From: CALHVX01 sp964640725
Lineage (GTDB): Bacteria; Pseudomonadota; Gammaproteobacteria; Pseudomonadales; Azotimanducaceae
Direction of reading: 5' to 3'
Length of the DNA stretch: 64,000 bases
Assembly (NCBI GenBank): GCA_964640725.1
Contig: CAZXIJ010000016.1
Coordinates: forward strand, 1 to 64,000
Position 1 is the first letter of the stretch. Each line of letters starts with the position of its first letter. Below, one piece after another: positions 8,034 through 16,872 of this stretch. The notes below the pieces were generated by a model. The model saw only the letters and a program-made list of their open reading frames with translations. It ran no database searches and was not told the DNA's origin. A program made the translations under genes and the position numbers.

Positions 8034-8779
8034 AGCTTGCGCAGCTCCGCCAGCGGTGGACTGCCGGTCTGGGGCCAGATCACCGCATCGTCAAAACCGG
8101 CGCGCTTGAACCGCTGCAGCGTCTCTCCGAGGGCGCCAAGGTCCGTGTCGGGCCCGGTCTGGATAGACGAAATCACCGCGCGCTGGCCGCCGGCGGCCCG
8201 AAAGCGGGCGATCGTCTCAATCACCTCATCAGCGCTGCGGTAGGTCGCCGACGCAATCCAGCCCTCGAAGGCCTGCGCCGCGCGCTCCACACCAGCACCC
8301 CAGGTGCCGTACAGCAACCGGGGCCCGCCCAGAAGATGCTGCCAGGGCGTGAGGTCAATCTCGCCGCGGCAACCGCTCGCAAAAACTTCCTGCAACACCT
8401 TCAAATGTGCGTTGAAGTCCTTGAATCGGCGGTCATGATCTCGCTCGAAGGCCTGAAAATCGCTGAGGGAGGACCCCGCGCCAACCCCCAGGGTCAGCCG
8501 CTCACCGCAAAGCTGGTGCAAGGAAAACACCCGGTGCGCCAGATCCAGCGGCGCGTACAGCGGCAGCTGAATGATCGCCGTGCCCAGCTCAATGCGCTCG
8601 GTGGTGGTTGCGGCCACCGCCAGGGCCACGAAGGGATCGGGCACCATGGTGCCCCGGCCGATCACCTGCGGAAGCCAAAGGCTGTCGAAGCCTTCTCCCT
8701 CTACAGTCTCAGCCAGCTGCGCCAGGGCGCGGGGGTCTTGGGCGTCGGCCAGGGGGCCAACCAGTACTCCAGCTCGCAC
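8024..8779 (-). CDS. LLM-class (luciferase-like) flavin oxidoreductase
   Basis: A 251-residue TIM-barrel oxidoreductase of the bacterial luciferase/F420-type superfamily. Visible features are GFDSLWLPQVIGRGTMVPDP, TERIELGTAI, the ERLTLGVGAG block and a C-terminal barrel end. Whether it uses FMN or F420 cannot be told from this sequence. It lies between the phospholipase D gene (52 bp upstream) and the acyl-CoA dehydrogenases. Such enzymes often accompany lipid or steroid catabolism genes, but the reaction is unknown. Confidence 0.82.
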   Translation of the reverse strand: MRAGVLVGPLADAQDPRALAQLAETVEGEGFDSLWLPQVIGRGTMVPDPFVALAVAATTTERIELGTAIIQLPLYAPLDLAHRVFSLHQLCGERLTLGVGAGSSLSDFQAFERDHDRRFKDFNAHLKVLQEVFASGCRGEIDLTPWQHLLGGPRLLYGTWGAGVERAAQAFEGWIASATYRSADEVIETIARFRAAGGQRAVISSIQTGPDTDLGALGETLQRFKRAGFDDAVIWPQTGSPPLAELRKLVP

Positions 8780-8831
8780 GGGCTCGGACTCCTCTTTCAG
8801 ATCAGGGGATGACGGGGTTCAGGCAGCGAGC

Positions 8832-10298
8832 CTACAGCAAAATATCGAAAGCTCTTGCCACCGGGGCAACCACCACCATGATCAGCCGGTCCCAGGCACT
8901 GGCATCGCCGAGCAGAGCGCTGCGGGCCACCGTGTCACCGGCCAGCACCCGGCCCGCCTGATCGATGCGACCCTGAAGGTCACCGCGCAGCTGCGCGGCC
9001 AACGCCGGGCTGTCGCGACACACCAAGATCAGCTCTGAGTTCAGGTTGGCCGAGCGCGGGTCGATGTTGTAGGTGCCCAGCAGAATGGTCTGGTCATCGA
9101 TGACCGCCCGCTTGCTGTGGACACCCCAGCGCTCGGAGCCGGCAAAACCTGCTGGCAGCTCAGGCGCAGCGCCGCCGTAGGCAAACAGCTGCATGCCGGT
9201 CTTGCGCAAAGCGCCCAGGGAGAAGAACAACGGACCGACCGTGTAGTAGGCATCGGTCGAGTAGAGGCTGTTGGTCAGCACCGACAGTCGCACGCCGCGG
9301 TCTGTGAGCGCCTGCACCGCCGCAAGGCCATCGCCTCGGAGCACGAAGTACGGGCTTTCTGCGAGTACCTCCTCCTGCGCCTCAGTCAGCAGCGACACGA
9401 TGGCGGTGTAGACCTGACGATTGCGCACAGCGAGTCCGGGATAGTCCGTCACGAAGCGAACATCCGTACAGCTGTGGGCCGGCAGGTCGGTGGCGAGGGA
9501 TCGCGCTCGCCGGGCGACGTCCAGATCCCGGGGGCTGGGCACCAGAAACCGCTCAGCGTCCGGGGCCGCCGCATCGCCATCAGCATCGTCCTCGTCGAGC
9601 ATCTGCGCCCAGGGCGAGGTCCAGTACAGTTCAAAGCTCTCGCGCATAGCCTGTACGATCTCGCCGCGAACCAGCGCATCGCTATCGAGAAAGTTGTAGT
9701 CCGGCGACAGGTCGAAGTACTCGTCAGCAATATTTCGCCCACCGAGAATCGCCGCCTGCCCGTCGGCAATGATCAGCTTGCGATGGGTTCGGTGCTGCAC
9801 GCTGAACAGCCGGGCGACCGACGCTGTGTTGTAGTACCGCACCTCGATACCGGCGTCTTCGAGGGTGCGCGCGTAGGCCGGCCGCAGTGCCAGCACCGGC
9901 AAGGAGAAATCGACCAGCACCCGCACCCGCACGCCGGCTGCTGCGCGCGCCGCCAGCGCCTGGGTGACGACCCGGCTCGAGGGGTCGAGATCGTAGATGA
10001 AGTACTCGAGCTCCAGGGTCTCCCGGGCGCTCTCTATCAGCTCCAGCCGGTAGGCCAGCGCCGCAGCGCCCTGATCGATGAGCGTAATCTGGTGCGGCGC
10101 GCTCGATTGAGCGTCGATCGCCTCATGAAACGGCGGATCTCCGAGCCAGCTGCGCTCCGTAAAGGTCATAACCCCCAGCAGGCCCGCGTAAAAAATCGCC
10201 AGCAGCGCCGCCAACGCCAGCACAGCCCGCCACAGCCAGCGACCGACCGCCCGGAGCGCGCCTCCCGCCCCGCCGGCAACCTGTATGACTTCAGGCAC
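8832..10298 (-). CDS. Phospholipase D-family phosphatidyltransferase (cardiolipin synthase-like), membrane anchored
   Basis: About 488 residues with two HKD catalytic motifs: H172-K174-D179 (HRKLIIAD) and H394-K396-D401 (HSKRAVID), each followed by a GG/GT-N motif. An N-terminal hydrophobic segment (about residues 22-46) anchors it, so the catalytic part is probably periplasmic. The layout resembles ClsC/YmdC-type cardiolipin synthases. I choose the GTG at 10298, which overlaps the preceding LLM gene's stop (10291-10293) by 8 nt; a longer upstream reading is out of character. Hydrolase versus synthase activity cannot be decided here. Confidence 0.85.
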   Translation of the reverse strand: MPEVIQVAGGAGGALRAVGRWLWRAVLALAALLAIFYAGLLGVMTFTERSWLGDPPFHEAIDAQSSAPHQITLIDQGAAALAYRLELIESARETLELEYFIYDLDPSSRVVTQALAARAAAGVRVRVLVDFSLPVLALRPAYARTLEDAGIEVRYYNTASVARLFSVQHRTHRKLIIADGQAAILGGRNIADEYFDLSPDYNFLDSDALVRGEIVQAMRESFELYWTSPWAQMLDEDDADGDAAAPDAERFLVPSPRDLDVARRARSLATDLPAHSCTDVRFVTDYPGLAVRNRQVYTAIVSLLTEAQEEVLAESPYFVLRGDGLAAVQALTDRGVRLSVLTNSLYSTDAYYTVGPLFFSLGALRKTGMQLFAYGGAAPELPAGFAGSERWGVHSKRAVIDDQTILLGTYNIDPRSANLNSELILVCRDSPALAAQLRGDLQGRIDQAGRVLAGDTVARSALLGDASAWDRLIMVVVAPVARAFDILL

Positions 10299-11187
10299 CC
10301 AGCGGGACCGGGAGATCTCGCACCGCAGCTTCCAGGGTGGGCAGATGTTGGCCTGGTGCCAGGTCGCCTCCAAGCGTTCGCAGGCACAGGTGCGAAAGTC
10401 CCATGCGATGCCAGCGCTCGACGCGCTCGCGCCACTCGTGCTGGCGCTCGCCGACCACAGCAACGCCGGCCTCCGTGCCGATGGCTGCCGGGTCGCGCCC
10501 CGCCGCGCGGGCCTGGGCATCGATGCCGGCGCGCACCGCGGGGTACTCTTCCGGTGTCGCCAGCACAAACCAACCATCCGCTGCGCGACCGATGCGCCGC
10601 GTCACGGCAGTGCCCGGCACCCCACGGGCGCCAATCCACACGGGTATTGGACGCTGGATTGGCAGAGGGTTGATGCCGTTGTCCTCAATCTCGTGAAACG
10701 CTCCCCGGAAGGTGACCGACGGTTCCGTCCAGAGCGCTCGCAGCACGTCGAGCTGCTCGTCGCAGCGCCGTCCCCGGGACCCGAAGGGCACGCCCATGGC
10801 CTGATACTCCGCGCGATTGACGCCCACACCGATTCCCAGGCGCAGCCGGCCCGCACTGAGAACGTCGAGCTGCGCAGCCTGCCGGGCAAACAGCGCCGTC
10901 TGCCGCAGCGGCAGCACAATCACCGACGGCACCAGTTCTATGGTGGTCGTCAACGCCGCCAGATAGCTGTAGAAGGTCAGCGCTTCCGGCAGCGGCTTGC
11001 TGCCGGGCCGGATGACCTGGTCGGGAATCCGCAGGTGCGTGAGCCCCAGGGCCTCGGCGCCCTGGGCAAAATCGCGGATCGCACCGAGGTCACCTGCCAG
11101 CTCGCGGACGGGCAGGGAAACCCCAATACGCAGACCAGGCTCAGCAGCCCTGCGGACTTTGCGGAGGTCCTGTGCTGTGGATCCCAT
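10291..11187 (-). CDS. LLM-class flavin oxidoreductase, second copy
   Basis: About 298 residues from ATG 11187 (an in-frame ATG at 11214 is also possible). Shows the luciferase-like barrel motifs AEALGLTHLRIPDQVIRPG, TTTIELVPSVIVLPLR and the ERL-type block GRLRLGIGVGVNRAEYQAMG, then GRAADGWF near the end. It is translationally coupled to the phospholipase D gene and differs clearly from the LLM protein at 8024-8779, so it is not a recent duplicate. Cofactor and substrate unknown. Confidence 0.82.
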   Translation of the reverse strand: MGSTAQDLRKVRRAAEPGLRIGVSLPVRELAGDLGAIRDFAQGAEALGLTHLRIPDQVIRPGSKPLPEALTFYSYLAALTTTIELVPSVIVLPLRQTALFARQAAQLDVLSAGRLRLGIGVGVNRAEYQAMGVPFGSRGRRCDEQLDVLRALWTEPSVTFRGAFHEIEDNGINPLPIQRPIPVWIGARGVPGTAVTRRIGRAADGWFVLATPEEYPAVRAGIDAQARAAGRDPAAIGTEAGVAVVGERQHEWRERVERWHRMGLSHLCLRTLGGDLAPGQHLPTLEAAVRDLPVPLGA

Positions 11188-11262
11188 GGCTGGCCTCGGG
11201 CAGTGCACACTCAACGGTACAAGCCCAGCGTACCCGGGAACAGCCCCGCGGGTCTGCCCGCG

Positions 11263-13311
11263 CTAGAAATCCACCCGTAACCCGAGCTGCACAGATCGGC
11301 CCGGAGCCGGCGCGAAGCCCTTGATGAAGGACGTATGGTGTCGTTGCTCATCGTCCGTCAGGTTGTCGCCGCGCAGGAACAGCATCAGTGCCGCGGCGTC
11401 CGTATCGATCCGGTAACTCAGCTGCGCCGACAGATCGTTGTAGCCATCCGTTGCAAACTCGCCGACTCCCGGGTCATCCTGATCGGAAACCCGCAGGTAG
11501 TCGATATTGCCTTCGAAGTTCTCCCAGCGACCACCCAGGCCGACGCCGAAGCGAAGCGGAGACAGACGCGGCACGTTGTCGTTGCCGCTGATGTCCAGCT
11601 CTGCTTCCACCATGTCGAAGAGCACGCGGGCGAGCAGCTCGCCGCCGTCAAAGCGTGACAGAACGAACTGTCCTTCGACGTCCAGGCCATAGAAAAAGGC
11701 ATCGTCCTGGCGGAACTGCGCAACGGGCAGGCCGTCTTCTTCTTCACCGGTAAAGCGCTCGTAGATGAAGTCGCTGTAATCCGTGATGTACGCGGTCGCG
11801 GTGAAGCCAAGCCGGTCCTGCTGGTATCGCACGGTCGCGGAAAGGTTCGCGGCACGTTCTTCATCAAGGGTCGGGTCGCCGATCTCGAAGCTGTTCGTGG
11901 CCAGGTGCGGACCGTTGGAATAGAGCTCCTCGGCAACCGGCGCCCGGGTTGCAAGGCTACCGATCGCAGAAAAGGTCCAGCCGTCGCCGCGCGGCACGAC
12001 GACGCCGACGGAGCCCGACCAGGTGGTGAAATCTTCGTCTCGGCCCACGGACGGATCATGAGAAACCTGCTCGACCCGCAATCCAGCCTCCAGGTCGAAG
12101 CCGTCAAAGCCGCGCTCGCCAACCCAGAACAGGCCCGTGTTCGTGGTATCCACCGGTGGCACGAAGGCTTCTTCGCCTACGGCACTGAACTCGCGGTCCT
12201 GATGCTGCAGCCCAATCACGCTGGTCAACAGATCGCTGTCGTAGGTCAGCTCCGCCCGGAGCTCCCAGGCATCGTTCTCGAAGTTCGTCGCGACTTCACC
12301 GCTGGGCTCGATCTCCTGGTGCTCGTAGTCGTTGATACCCAGGCGCACGTTCAGGCTGGAGAAGACCGAGAATGGATCCGCTATGGCGAGCTCCGCGTCA
12401 AAGCGGGTTTGCTCGAGCTCCAGCACCGGATTGCCTTCTTCTTCCTCTTCTTCCTCTCCGCCCTCTTCCTCTTCGTGCCCGTGGCCGCCAGGCAGCCCGT
12501 AGTCGGCTTCGATACGGCTGACGGAGATACCAAAGAGGCCCCAGTCGCCGATCACAGAGCCGCCCGCGGCAAAGGACTCAAAATCGTACTCGCTGCCGGG
12601 TACCTCGCCGCGGACCTCTTCTTCCTCCTCTTCTTCGCCGCCATCGGCCTCTTCCGCAGCTTCCGCAGCACGAACTCGCGAAGACTCTGCGAAGCCCGGA
12701 ATCTCGTAGGGGTCACCGTCTTTGACGGTGCCATCCAGGTGGAAGGCGAAGGAACCCGCGCCTCCGCGCAGCTTGCCAGTGGTCGCGTTGCCGTCGTTGT
12801 TGTTGTCAAAGCGCGTTTCTACGCTACCCGTCAAACCGTCTTCCGGGACCGCATGGGGGATGCGGCCGGTATGCACGTCAACCACCCCGCCGATGGCGCC
12901 GCTGCCATAGAGCAGCGTTGACGGTCCCTTCAGGACCTCGACGCGATCGGCAATGAGCGGCTCAACAGAGACGGCGTGATCCGCGCTGGTCACGGACACA
13001 TCCAGCGCATCGATCCGATCCTCCATCACCCGGACGCGCGGGCCGCCAAGACCCTGGATCACCGGGCGGCCCACCGCAGCGCCGAAGGAGCTGTTGTGGA
13101 TCCCCGGTTGGCGCGCGAGCGTTGAGCCGATGTTGGCGGCCATGGTGCGCTGCAGTTCGGCACCTTCGACCACCAGGCTGGCCTGGGCCACGCCCTCGGC
13201 ACTTAAGGGGTGGGCGACCACGATCACTTCTTCAATTTCCCGGGTCGCGGCATTCGCAGACACGGCACTGCCCGCCAGGACGGCAAGCAGCAAGGGGCGA
13301 TAGGTAAACAT
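11263..13311 (-). CDS. TonB-dependent outer-membrane receptor, ZnuD-like, with poly-Glu loops
   Basis: About 682 residues from ATG 13311. A signal peptide (1-21, ending SANA) is followed by a plug domain with PVIQGLGGPRVRVM and VEVLKGPSTLLYGSGAIGG, then a beta barrel ending in an aromatic residue (VDF). Order and loop features (IPHAVPEDGLTG, YGLPGGHGHEE, RSVQLGL at the end) resemble the zinc receptor ZnuD. The His-rich external loops of ZnuD are replaced largely by Glu runs at about 226-232 and 280-292, with a small HGH motif. Zinc or another divalent metal is the likely cargo. A small His/Cys membrane protein is encoded 73 bp upstream. Confidence 0.85.
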   Translation of the reverse strand: MFTYRPLLLAVLAGSAVSANAATREIEEVIVVAHPLSAEGVAQASLVVEGAELQRTMAANIGSTLARQPGIHNSSFGAAVGRPVIQGLGGPRVRVMEDRIDALDVSVTSADHAVSVEPLIADRVEVLKGPSTLLYGSGAIGGVVDVHTGRIPHAVPEDGLTGSVETRFDNNNDGNATTGKLRGGAGSFAFHLDGTVKDGDPYEIPGFAESSRVRAAEAAEEADGGEEEEEEEVRGEVPGSEYDFESFAAGGSVIGDWGLFGISVSRIEADYGLPGGHGHEEEEGGEEEEEEEGNPVLELEQTRFDAELAIADPFSVFSSLNVRLGINDYEHQEIEPSGEVATNFENDAWELRAELTYDSDLLTSVIGLQHQDREFSAVGEEAFVPPVDTTNTGLFWVGERGFDGFDLEAGLRVEQVSHDPSVGRDEDFTTWSGSVGVVVPRGDGWTFSAIGSLATRAPVAEELYSNGPHLATNSFEIGDPTLDEERAANLSATVRYQQDRLGFTATAYITDYSDFIYERFTGEEEDGLPVAQFRQDDAFFYGLDVEGQFVLSRFDGGELLARVLFDMVEAELDISGNDNVPRLSPLRFGVGLGGRWENFEGNIDYLRVSDQDDPGVGEFATDGYNDLSAQLSYRIDTDAAALMLFLRGDNLTDDEQRHHTSFIKGFAPAPGRSVQLGLRVDF

Positions 13312-13384
13312 ATTCAAATCCTGACAGTGGTGCGCGCCGCGCCATGCGGACGCGCGGAATAGACGAGAAAAAACGGTCGTCAGG

Positions 13385-13696
13385 TCAGGAGCGCGGCGGT
13401 GCCCGGCAGTGTTGCGGACCGCGCGGTGGGGCATGCACTCGTTGCGCGAGTTCTGGCAGGTGTAGCGGCAAAGCTGCAGCGGTGGGGTGGCTCGACTCCG
13501 CAGCGGTCGTAGCAACCACCGCACCGTCACCGTACACGCAGACCCAGCACGGTGCTTCCGGCGTGGCATCCAGATGGAGATGGTCCAGAGCCAGCAGTTG
13601 CCCGGACAGCAAGAGTCCGGCACACAGCAACGCCATCGACCAGCGCCGGGGCCGGGGCCGGTTCCACAGGAAAAGCTGATATCTGGCCGGAATCAT
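13385..13696 (-). CDS. Small His/Cys membrane protein (DUF2946-like), likely metal related
   Basis: 103 residues. A basic N-terminus is followed by one hydrophobic segment (about 20-37), then DHLHLD and a CxxC pair (Cys50, Cys53) facing away from the membrane anchor. Short proteins with this HxH...CxxC layout commonly sit beside zinc or copper TonB receptors; here the ZnuD-like receptor follows on the same strand. Function unproven, probably periplasmic metal handling. Its start faces a divergent TetR gene across the operator at 13774-13814. Confidence 0.6.
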   Translation of the reverse strand: MIPARYQLFLWNRPRPRRWSMALLCAGLLLSGQLLALDHLHLDATPEAPCWVCVYGDGAVVATTAAESSHPTAAALPLHLPELAQRVHAPPRGPQHCRAPPRS

Positions 13697-13773
13697 GCCG
13701 CCATTCTAGGAACCCTGTTGCTCTTGGCAACCGCAAAGATGTGATCCGAAAAGGCGGATCTGCGTTTCACTTC

Positions 13774-13814
13774 GATTAGAACACGTTTCAATCGCGTTGA
13801 AACGTGTTCTAATC
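13774..13814. promoter_or_regulatory. 41-bp perfect inverted repeat, TetR-type operator
   Basis: Arms 13774-13791 and 13797-13814 (18 bp each) are perfectly complementary around a 5-nt spacer. Each arm contains a pattern TnnAACnnGTTnnA (TAGAACACGTTTCA and TGAAACGTGTTCTA), the form known for KstR-type regulators. The site lies between the divergent metal-uptake genes and the TetR operon, ending 20 bp before the TetR ATG. Confidence 0.8.
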
Positions 13815-13834
13815 ACTTGGATAGAGAGCACCGC

Positions 13835-14620
13835 ATGACCAGCAGAACCCAGCCACCACCCAAAGAATCGCCCCGGCCGCCGCGCCGGGCGCTGATCCTC
13901 GACGCCGCCGTGGAGCTGCTTCGCCGCGGTGGCGCGGACGCGTTGAATATGCGCGCCCTTGCTGAAGCGGCCGGTGTGAGCATCGCCACGCCCTACAATA
14001 TCTTCGGGTCCAAAGAGGCGGTGCTTCTGGCCGTTATGGAGGCCGATTTGGCCCGGCAGCAGGCGCGCTATGACTCGCGTCCGCGGCGCAGCATCGGCGA
14101 TCTGCTGGCAGCCTGCACAGAGACCATCGAGCAGCTGACCAAAGACCCGGAATATAACCGGGCATTGCTCACGGCCCTGGCGCAGACCGGCAACAGCGAT
14201 CTGCGGCTGCTCGTGAACGGTCCCCGGTATCTGATCTGGAAAGGCCTGCTGCGCGGCGCTCAGGACGCCGGCGAGCTGCGTAAGGACTTTGATCTGGACG
14301 CCCTGACGATCACCGTTTGCCAGCAGCTCAGCGCGCCGGTCATGGAATGGGTGCTGGAGGGACTCGACGCACCGGAGCTGGCGGCTCGCAGCCGGCTCGG
14401 CTTCGCTCTGGTCCTGCTCGGCGCCGCGACGGAGCGTTCCCGCACCGCTCTCGAAACCGAGTACCGCAAGGCGCAGCAGCAGCTGCAGGCCCTCTGGCAG
14501 CGTAACCTGCAGCGGCGGCTCGCGCGGGGGGCGCTGAGCCCTGACGAAATCAAGCTCTACGAAGACCAGCTCGCGATGCGTCGCGAGCTGAACCCGGATC
14601 CTACGGAGGCTACCTCATGA
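13835..14620 (+). CDS. TetR/AcrR-family repressor, first gene of a coupled operon
   Basis: 261 residues from ATG 13835; an in-frame TTG at 13817 falls next to the operator and is less likely. The N-terminal helix-turn-helix reads MRALAEAAGVSIATPYNIFGSKEAVLL, a standard TetR DNA-binding block. The C-terminal ligand domain is long and ends in a charged, Gln/Arg-rich helix. It probably binds the perfect inverted repeat directly upstream and so controls its own operon, and possibly the divergent genes. Its stop overlaps the next start (ATGA at 14617). Confidence 0.9.
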   Translation: MTSRTQPPPKESPRPPRRALILDAAVELLRRGGADALNMRALAEAAGVSIATPYNIFGSKEAVLLAVMEADLARQQARYDSRPRRSIGDLLAACTETIEQLTKDPEYNRALLTALAQTGNSDLRLLVNGPRYLIWKGLLRGAQDAGELRKDFDLDALTITVCQQLSAPVMEWVLEGLDAPELAARSRLGFALVLLGAATERSRTALETEYRKAQQQLQALWQRNLQRRLARGALSPDEIKLYEDQLAMRRELNPDPTEATS

Positions 14621-14910
14621 CCACTCAAACCTCGCCTGCCGGCGGGCTGAACGCTGTCCGGCGCTCAATTTTTCCTGCGGCCGAAGACACCTGGGCAACC
14701 ATCGCGCAGCGCGAGCTGGGCGACATGGGCGCCGAGGACGCGGCGGCCGCACTGCAGAGCTGGAACCTGCATGTCTTCATGCGTCCAGCCGCACCGACCG
14801 ATTCGCCCCGGGCCGGCAACCCCATCCTGCCCAGCGACGTTATTTTTCTGGAGCCGCCACCGGTGCCAACATCCGTTGCGTTCCCCGGCTCATCTGACGA
14901 CTCGCAATGA
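14617..14910 (+). CDS. Conserved small protein, possibly LysM-like fold
   Basis: 97 residues, not confidently recognised. The middle reads DTWATIAQRELGD, then SWNLHVFMRP and ILPSDVIFLEPP. This spacing recalls a LysM module (DTxxxIA...N...I..GDxIxIP), as in phage tail protein X, so a small peptidoglycan- or glycan-type binding fold is a guess. No signal peptide. It overlaps the TetR stop by 4 nt and the next gene by 4 nt, so its product is made in step with the operon enzymes. Confidence 0.7.
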   Translation: MTTQTSPAGGLNAVRRSIFPAAEDTWATIAQRELGDMGAEDAAAALQSWNLHVFMRPAAPTDSPRAGNPILPSDVIFLEPPPVPTSVAFPGSSDDSQ

Positions 14911-15164
14911 CCCAGGCCATCGCCAAAATTTCCGAAGTGCGGCTGGCTGCAGCGCACGAGGGCGTCGCCGAGCTGGTCATCATCCTGACCCACGGCAACG
15001 GCGGCCGCTCCGAGGTTGCGCTCGATCACCGCGCCGCCGATACCCTGCTGACCGAAGCCGGCAGCAAAGACCTCAATGATCTCATCGGCCTGGGCTGGCA
15101 AAGCGTGCAGCGCGCGCTCGCCAGCAGCTGGAATCGATATCAACAAGGATCCGAACATGTATGA
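14907..15164 (+). CDS. Small conserved hypothetical protein
   Basis: 85 residues, unrecognised. Sequence suggests a mixed alpha/beta fold: VAELVIILTHGNGGRSEVALDH followed by a helical C-terminus with GLGWQSVQRALASSW. No signal peptide, transmembrane segment or cysteines. Start overlaps the preceding stop (ATGA), and its own stop overlaps the amidohydrolase start by 8 nt. The tight coupling argues that it is a real partner or chaperone of the operon enzymes rather than a chance frame. Confidence 0.7.
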   Translation: MTQAIAKISEVRLAAAHEGVAELVIILTHGNGGRSEVALDHRAADTLLTEAGSKDLNDLIGLGWQSVQRALASSWNRYQQGSEHV

Positions 15165-16872
15165 CCTGATCATCAAGAACGGCACCATCATCGATGGCTC
15201 CGGCCTGCCCGCCTACAAGGCAGACCTGGGTATCCAGGGCGATCGCATCGCTGCCATTGGGCAGCTGGACGGCCCGGCCACCACGACTGTCGACGCCGCC
15301 GGCCGCGCCGTTGCCCCAGGCTTTATCGACCCACACACGCACTTCGATGCGCAGCTGCTGTGGGACGGGTGCGCCCGGCCTGCCCTGGAACACGGCATCA
15401 CGACCATCGTGCCCGGCAACTGCTCGTTGTCGCTGGCCCCGCTCAAGGCCGAGCATCGCAAGCGCCTGGTCGGCATGTTCAACCAGATCGAAGAAATGCC
15501 GCTGGAAGCCTTCGACAGCGGCGTGGACTGGACCTGGGAAAGCTTTGACGACTATCTCGCACGCATCAGCGAAGCCCTGACCATTAACGTTGCGCCGCTG
15601 GTCGGGCACAGCCTCTTGCGCCTGTGGGTCATGAACGAAGCGGCGACCCAGCGCACGGCAACCGATGCCGAGATCAGCGCCATGGCTGACCTGCTGCGCC
15701 AATGCCTGGAGGCCGGCGCCCTGGGCCTGTCGACCAGCTTCGTGGACATGGACGAGACCCTGCAGCCGGTGCCCAGCCGCTACGCCGATCAGCGTGAGCT
15801 GCGCGGCCTGTGCGCCGTGCTCGCCGACTACAGCCGCATGCTGCAGGTCGTGCCGGAGTTTTATGACGTCGACCTGTCGATCGCGCGCGTCGATCAGCTG
15901 GCTGACCTGTCCCTGGCGTTCAACATACCGACCACCTTCTCGCCGCTGTTCGTCGCCAACGACGACACGGACAGCGTGGCCCGGGTCATGGCACGCGTGG
16001 ACGAGCAGTTCGCCCGCGGGGCCCGCGTCTGGCCGCAGGTGCAGACCCGGCCGATCGACATCAGTTTCTGCTTCGCGGTCCCCAGCCTGCTGTTTATTCG
16101 CTACAGCAGCTGGTACGCCATCATGCGTTTCGGCACGCCCGCAGAAATCATGGCCGCCTTTGGCGATGCCGAACGGCGCAAAGCGCTGATCGCCGAGGCC
16201 CAGTCCCTGCTACCGCTGCTGCCCCGGCTCGTGCTGCGACAGGTGCAGACCGACGCCAACCAACCGCTGGTCGGCAAGACCCTGGCAGAGATCGCAGCGC
16301 TGCGCCGCTGTGAGCCCATCGACGCGATGATCGACCTGTCGCTGGAGGAGTCGCTGCAAGCGCACTTCCTGGCGGCTGACATGGGCCACAACGACGATGC
16401 CCGCGTTGGCGAGCTGCTCGACCACCCCCGGGTGCACATCGGCGCCAGCGACGGCGGCGCACACATCCTGTCCTTCTCGACGTACGGCGACACCGGCTAT
16501 CTGTTCAGTCGTTTCGTACGGCGCACTGGCGCGCTCAGCCTGGAAAATGCCGTACGCAAAATCACCGGCGACACCGCGCACATCTGGGGCATTCCTGACC
16601 GCGGCCTGCTGAAGCCCGGCTACATTGCCGACATCACCATCTTTGACCCCGAGACCATCGATCGTGGCAAGGAAGTGTACGTTCAGGACGTGCCCGGCAA
16701 TGGCAGCCGCTACGTGCGGGATGCGATTGGCGTCGAGGCCGTTGTGGTCGGCGGCGCGCTGGTGTGGCAGCAGGAGGAAGGCTACAGCGACGACCCGGAC
16801 GCGCAGCGCGGCAGGATTCTGCCTGGACCGCAGGCGAACCGCGCCGCGCAGCCTGCGAGCGCTCGCGCGTGA
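15157..16872 (+). CDS. Amidohydrolase (N-acyl-D-amino-acid deacylase/D-aminoacylase-like)
   Basis: 571 residues of the metal-dependent amidohydrolase superfamily. The N-terminal beta sandwich begins YDLIIKNGTIIDGSG, the metal site is PGFIDPHTHFD, later HS and GHS positions follow, and the catalytic Asp is in GASDGGAH. The C-terminus returns to the sandwich with LKPGYIADITIFD. Family members cleave N-acyl amino acids, dihydropyrimidines or similar amides; the substrate is unknown here. In this operon an epoxide hydrolase and FAD monooxygenase follow, so it may open an amide or lactam in the same route. Confidence 0.88.
   Translation: MYDLIIKNGTIIDGSGLPAYKADLGIQGDRIAAIGQLDGPATTTVDAAGRAVAPGFIDPHTHFDAQLLWDGCARPALEHGITTIVPGNCSLSLAPLKAEHRKRLVGMFNQIEEMPLEAFDSGVDWTWESFDDYLARISEALTINVAPLVGHSLLRLWVMNEAATQRTATDAEISAMADLLRQCLEAGALGLSTSFVDMDETLQPVPSRYADQRELRGLCAVLADYSRMLQVVPEFYDVDLSIARVDQLADLSLAFNIPTTFSPLFVANDDTDSVARVMARVDEQFARGARVWPQVQTRPIDISFCFAVPSLLFIRYSSWYAIMRFGTPAEIMAAFGDAERRKALIAEAQSLLPLLPRLVLRQVQTDANQPLVGKTLAEIAALRRCEPIDAMIDLSLEESLQAHFLAADMGHNDDARVGELLDHPRVHIGASDGGAHILSFSTYGDTGYLFSRFVRRTGALSLENAVRKITGDTAHIWGIPDRGLLKPGYIADITIFDPETIDRGKEVYVQDVPGNGSRYVRDAIGVEAVVVGGALVWQQEEGYSDDPDAQRGRILPGPQANRAAQPASARA

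Noticed and set aside
9117..10673. 518-codon open frame on the plus strand
   Set aside because: Antisense to the phospholipase D gene with both HKD motifs; no recognisable domain.
12425..12660. GAA/GAG-rich runs as a possible simple-sequence repeat or phase-variable tract
   Set aside because: They encode Glu runs with mixed codons in the TonB receptor; triplet-based and interrupted, so slippage would not shift the frame.
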